Below are positions 5,747 through 7,134 of a stretch of 7,134 nt of DNA, one piece after another; within the stretch, counting starts at the first letter, position 1, and every line of letters starts with the position of its first letter. The notes under the pieces are model-generated. The model saw nothing but the letters and a program-made list of their open reading frames with translations. It was not told where the DNA came from and did not search any database. The DNA is taken from assembly GCA_013152625.1 (NCBI GenBank), contig JAADFY010000073.1:1-7134 (forward strand), given 5' to 3'. This DNA comes from Alphaproteobacteria bacterium. Lineage in GTDB: Bacteria; Pseudomonadota; Alphaproteobacteria; Rhizobiales; Devosiaceae. The position numbers and the translations under genes were made by a program.

Positions 5747-6168
5747 ACGGGTTGCCACTTGGAATATTAATCGAAGCCGGGGTGGCGGTACTTCTTGCCA
5801 CCACCATTGGATATTGCATGATCCTGAATGTGCGCTTAAGCCGATTGCGTACGGATCGCGAGCAGTTGCAAAAAATGGTCACTGATCTGGTGGGGGCAAC
5901 CGATCTGGCGAAACAGGCAATCTCGGGACTGCGCGAAGCTGCAGAAGAATGCGATTTGACGCTTTCCGCCCGGCTCGATGCCGCCGAGCGGTTCACCGTT
6001 GATCTGGCCCACCATGTGAATGCCGGGCATGCGGTCATGGAGCGAATATCGAAAATCACCCGGGCGGCGGGCGTTACCAATGAAACACCGCCAGAGGGAG
6101 GCGACGGGCGGGCCCGTGATGCGCTGGAGCGGCTCTCGAGCATGAAGCCCCGGGGCGTGGCGGCGTGA
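5743..6168 (+). CDS. DUF6468-like single-pass membrane protein
   Basis: This 141-residue protein has no assigned function. One hydrophobic helix (about 7-28) anchors it in the inner membrane. A charged helical, probably coiled-coil region follows (about 29-105, starting RLSRLRTDREQLQKMVTDL), and then a proline- and glycine-rich tail. This layout and its position after fliM match the DUF6468 family found in flagellar clusters of alphaproteobacteria; that match is from memory of the family, not a search. The start ATG overlaps the fliM stop (ATGA), and its own stop overlaps the next start (GTGA), so it is translated in step with FliM and the MotE-like protein. A role at the motor or C ring is inferred only from this context. 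Homologs with a soluble-receptor-like coiled coil could be an alternative reading. Confidence 0.75.
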   Translation: MNGLPLGILIEAGVAVLLATTIGYCMILNVRLSRLRTDREQLQKMVTDLVGATDLAKQAISGLREAAEECDLTLSARLDAAERFTVDLAHHVNAGHAVMERISKITRAAGVTNETPPEGGDGRARDALERLSSMKPRGVAA

Positions 6169-6953
6169 ACTCTGTCCGGCTGATCCCCGTACTGGTTTTG
6201 GCGCTTGGGGCTCTTTTGGTGTTCAAATCCGTTGGTTTGATCACCGGCGAGGGTTATTTGCTGGGCGGCCCATCGGGGGTCAATGCCCAGGAACAAACGC
6301 CTGAGAATGGTGAAATGACCGGTGCCGAGGGAGACGAGGGGGAACCGGCGCCGGAGGGCGATGCGATTTCAGCGGTGGACGGGCTTCTGGACGAACTGAT
6401 GATTGAAGCGCCGGCCGAGGGGGCCCTTGAAGACGCCATTCCCATGGCGCTGGATTCCCAGGGCGAACCGGTGCCGCTCAAAATTGGCGGCGGGCTGGCA
6501 GACACCGAACAGATTTTATTGCAACGGTTGGCCAGCCGGCGAACACAGCTTGATGCGCTTCAGGAAGAGCTCGATCTGCGGGCGGCGGTGGTGGCGGCTG
6601 CGGAAAACCGGCTTGAAATTCGATTTGGGGAACTTCAGGCCCTTGAGGCGCAGGTGGCGGCGCTGGTGGCGACGAAAAAGGAACAGGACAGTGCAGAGTT
6701 TCTGGCCCTGATCGCCATGTATGAAACCATGAAACCGACCCAGGCGGCCACGATCTTTAACCGGCTTGGCCTGCCCATCCTTTACCGAGTGGCATCGGCC
6801 ATGAACCCACGGAAAATGGCGCCGGTGCTGGCGAAAATGTCTCCGGACCGGGCCGAGGCGCTGACCATTCGCATGGCCAGCTTCAACCCAGAGCCCATGC
6901 TCGACCCCAATGGCAACCTTGAAGAGGGGCTGCCCCAGATTGTGGGTCAGTAA
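6165..6953 (+). CDS. MotE-like flagellar protein (MgtE N-domain-like)
   Basis: MotE in rhizobia is a periplasmic chaperone for the motility protein MotC; relatives occur widely in alphaproteobacterial flagellar clusters. The 262-residue product starts at a GTG that overlaps the previous stop. It has an N-terminal hydrophobic segment (about 5-26), which is a signal peptide or anchor. A low-complexity acidic linker rich in E, G and P follows (about 40-100), then a coiled coil (about 115-175). The C-terminal MgtE-N-like repeat region has YETMKPTQAATIFNRL (186-201) and MNPRKMAPVLAKMSPDRAEA (213-232). No lipobox is seen. The position at the end of the fliL-fliM operon supports a motor role. Whether it handles MotC, the stator or another client cannot be decided here. 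The domain call is firm; the exact function is not. Confidence 0.82.
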   Translation: MNSVRLIPVLVLALGALLVFKSVGLITGEGYLLGGPSGVNAQEQTPENGEMTGAEGDEGEPAPEGDAISAVDGLLDELMIEAPAEGALEDAIPMALDSQGEPVPLKIGGGLADTEQILLQRLASRRTQLDALQEELDLRAAVVAAAENRLEIRFGELQALEAQVAALVATKKEQDSAEFLALIAMYETMKPTQAATIFNRLGLPILYRVASAMNPRKMAPVLAKMSPDRAEALTIRMASFNPEPMLDPNGNLEEGLPQIVGQ

Positions 6954-6977
6954 CCGGGGATTTTTCGCTCACGGCCA

Positions 6978-6994
6978 CTCCGCCTGTGGCGGGG
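6978..6994 (+). terminator. Weak terminator-like hairpin after the fliL operon
   Basis: CTCCGCC (6978-6984) and GGCGGGG (6988-6994) form a 7-bp stem, including one T-G pair, with a TGT loop. It lies 24 bp after the last stop codon. The following sequence, CGGATTCTTTA, is only moderately T-rich and part of the dispersed repeat, so a terminator role is possible but weakly supported. Confidence 0.3.
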
Positions 6995-6996
6995 CG

Positions 6997-7084
6997 GATT
7001 CTTTAATGGCGGCTGCGAGCATAGGGGCTCGCACCTCGATGATTCTTTAATGGCGGCTGCTCACTTAGAGGCTCGCACCTCGCC
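6997..7084. repeat. 44-bp tandem direct repeat, two units
   Basis: Unit one (6997-7040) and unit two (7041-7084) share an identical 18-bp start, GATTCTTTAATGGCGGCT, and an identical 13-bp block, GGCTCGCACCTCG (7026-7038 and 7070-7082), exactly 44 bp apart. They differ in the middle. In unit one TGCGAGC (7014-7020) pairs with GCTCGCA (7027-7033) as a hairpin; in unit two the left arm reads TGCTCAC and the pairing is lost. Confidence 0.75.
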
Positions 7085-7134
7085 GTGCCGGGCATGTATA
7101 AAATGTGAACGATTGAGTTCTTTTGCCTTTGGAG

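Larger units (their letters stand above)
6966..7093. repeat. Dispersed intergenic repeat, right copy
   Basis: This is the counterpart of the left copy, in the same orientation: CGCTCAC (6966-6972), the 24-bp block 6991-7014, and CGTGCCGGGC (7084-7093). It is longer than the left copy because it contains a 44-bp tandem duplication (6997-7084) and an extra CCGCC-TGT-GGCGG hairpin. The stretch 6954-7134 holds no reading frame I can support as a gene. Confidence 0.6.

Noticed and set aside
5562..6296. Long minus-strand open frame opposite fliM, DUF6468 and motE (244 codons)
   Set aside because: It crosses three real genes on the other strand, has biased R/S/P composition and no family resemblance.
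6997..7084. CRISPR-like array
   Set aside because: Only two units, no spacer of regular unique sequence, and no cas genes; it is a plain tandem duplication within a dispersed repeat.
7095..7134. Promoter (TATAAA at 7097-7102) and terminal GGAG ribosome site for a gene beyond the right edge
   Set aside because: GGAG at 7131-7134 could be a ribosome site, but the start codon is outside the window and no -35 partner is convincing, so it was not listed as a feature.
1..7134. tRNA, rRNA, insertion sequence, prophage or toxin-antitoxin genes
   Set aside because: I scanned the gene-free stretches and gene products and saw no cloverleaf, transposase, integrase or small paired genes.

Overview
The window is a flagellar locus from an alphaproteobacterium. 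It is GC-rich with dense, overlapping genes. The type of organism is inferred from four things: the gene order flgF-flgG-flgA-flgH divergent from fliL-fliM, a FliM carrying a long acidic N-terminal extension, a DUF6468-like gene and a MotE-like gene directly behind fliM, and a CtrA-type box in the divergent promoter region. The order fits Rhodospirillales-like lineages best, but the genus cannot be named from sequence alone.

Layout. Bases 1-84 (minus) hold the N-terminus of a gene running off the left edge, tentatively an M32 carboxypeptidase. Bases 97-396 hold no gene. They contain one copy of a dispersed repeat (about 142-244) and three consecutive hairpins (268-372) that close the flgFGAH transcript. 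Bases 397-3764 (minus) are the rod and outer-ring operon flgF, flgG, flgA, flgH. Bases 3765-4052 are a divergent regulatory region. Bases 4053-6953 (plus) are fliL, fliM, a DUF6468-like gene and a motE-like gene, the last three joined by 4-base stop/start overlaps. Bases 6954-7134 hold no gene and carry a second copy of the same dispersed repeat, here containing a 44-bp tandem duplication.

How it works together. FliM is the C-ring switch protein and FliL the membrane protein around the stator. The MotE-like protein probably assists motor or stator assembly, and the DUF6468 protein is an uncharacterised single-pass membrane protein placed to act with them. FlgF and FlgG build the rod. FlgA is the periplasmic chaperone for the P ring, and FlgH is the outer-membrane L-ring lipoprotein. 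The P-ring gene flgI is not in the window.

The most informative non-coding stretch is 3831-3982. It has a near-consensus sigma-54 promoter (-24/-12) aimed at flgF and a CtrA-like box aimed at fliL. Between them lie direct and inverted repeats at the distance expected for a sigma-54 enhancer. This resembles the early (CtrA) and late (sigma-54/FlbD) split of the Caulobacter flagellar hierarchy, put into one intergenic region. I see no clearly new defence, mobile or biosynthetic system. The least understood items are the DUF6468-like protein and the dispersed repeat that flanks the cluster on both sides.
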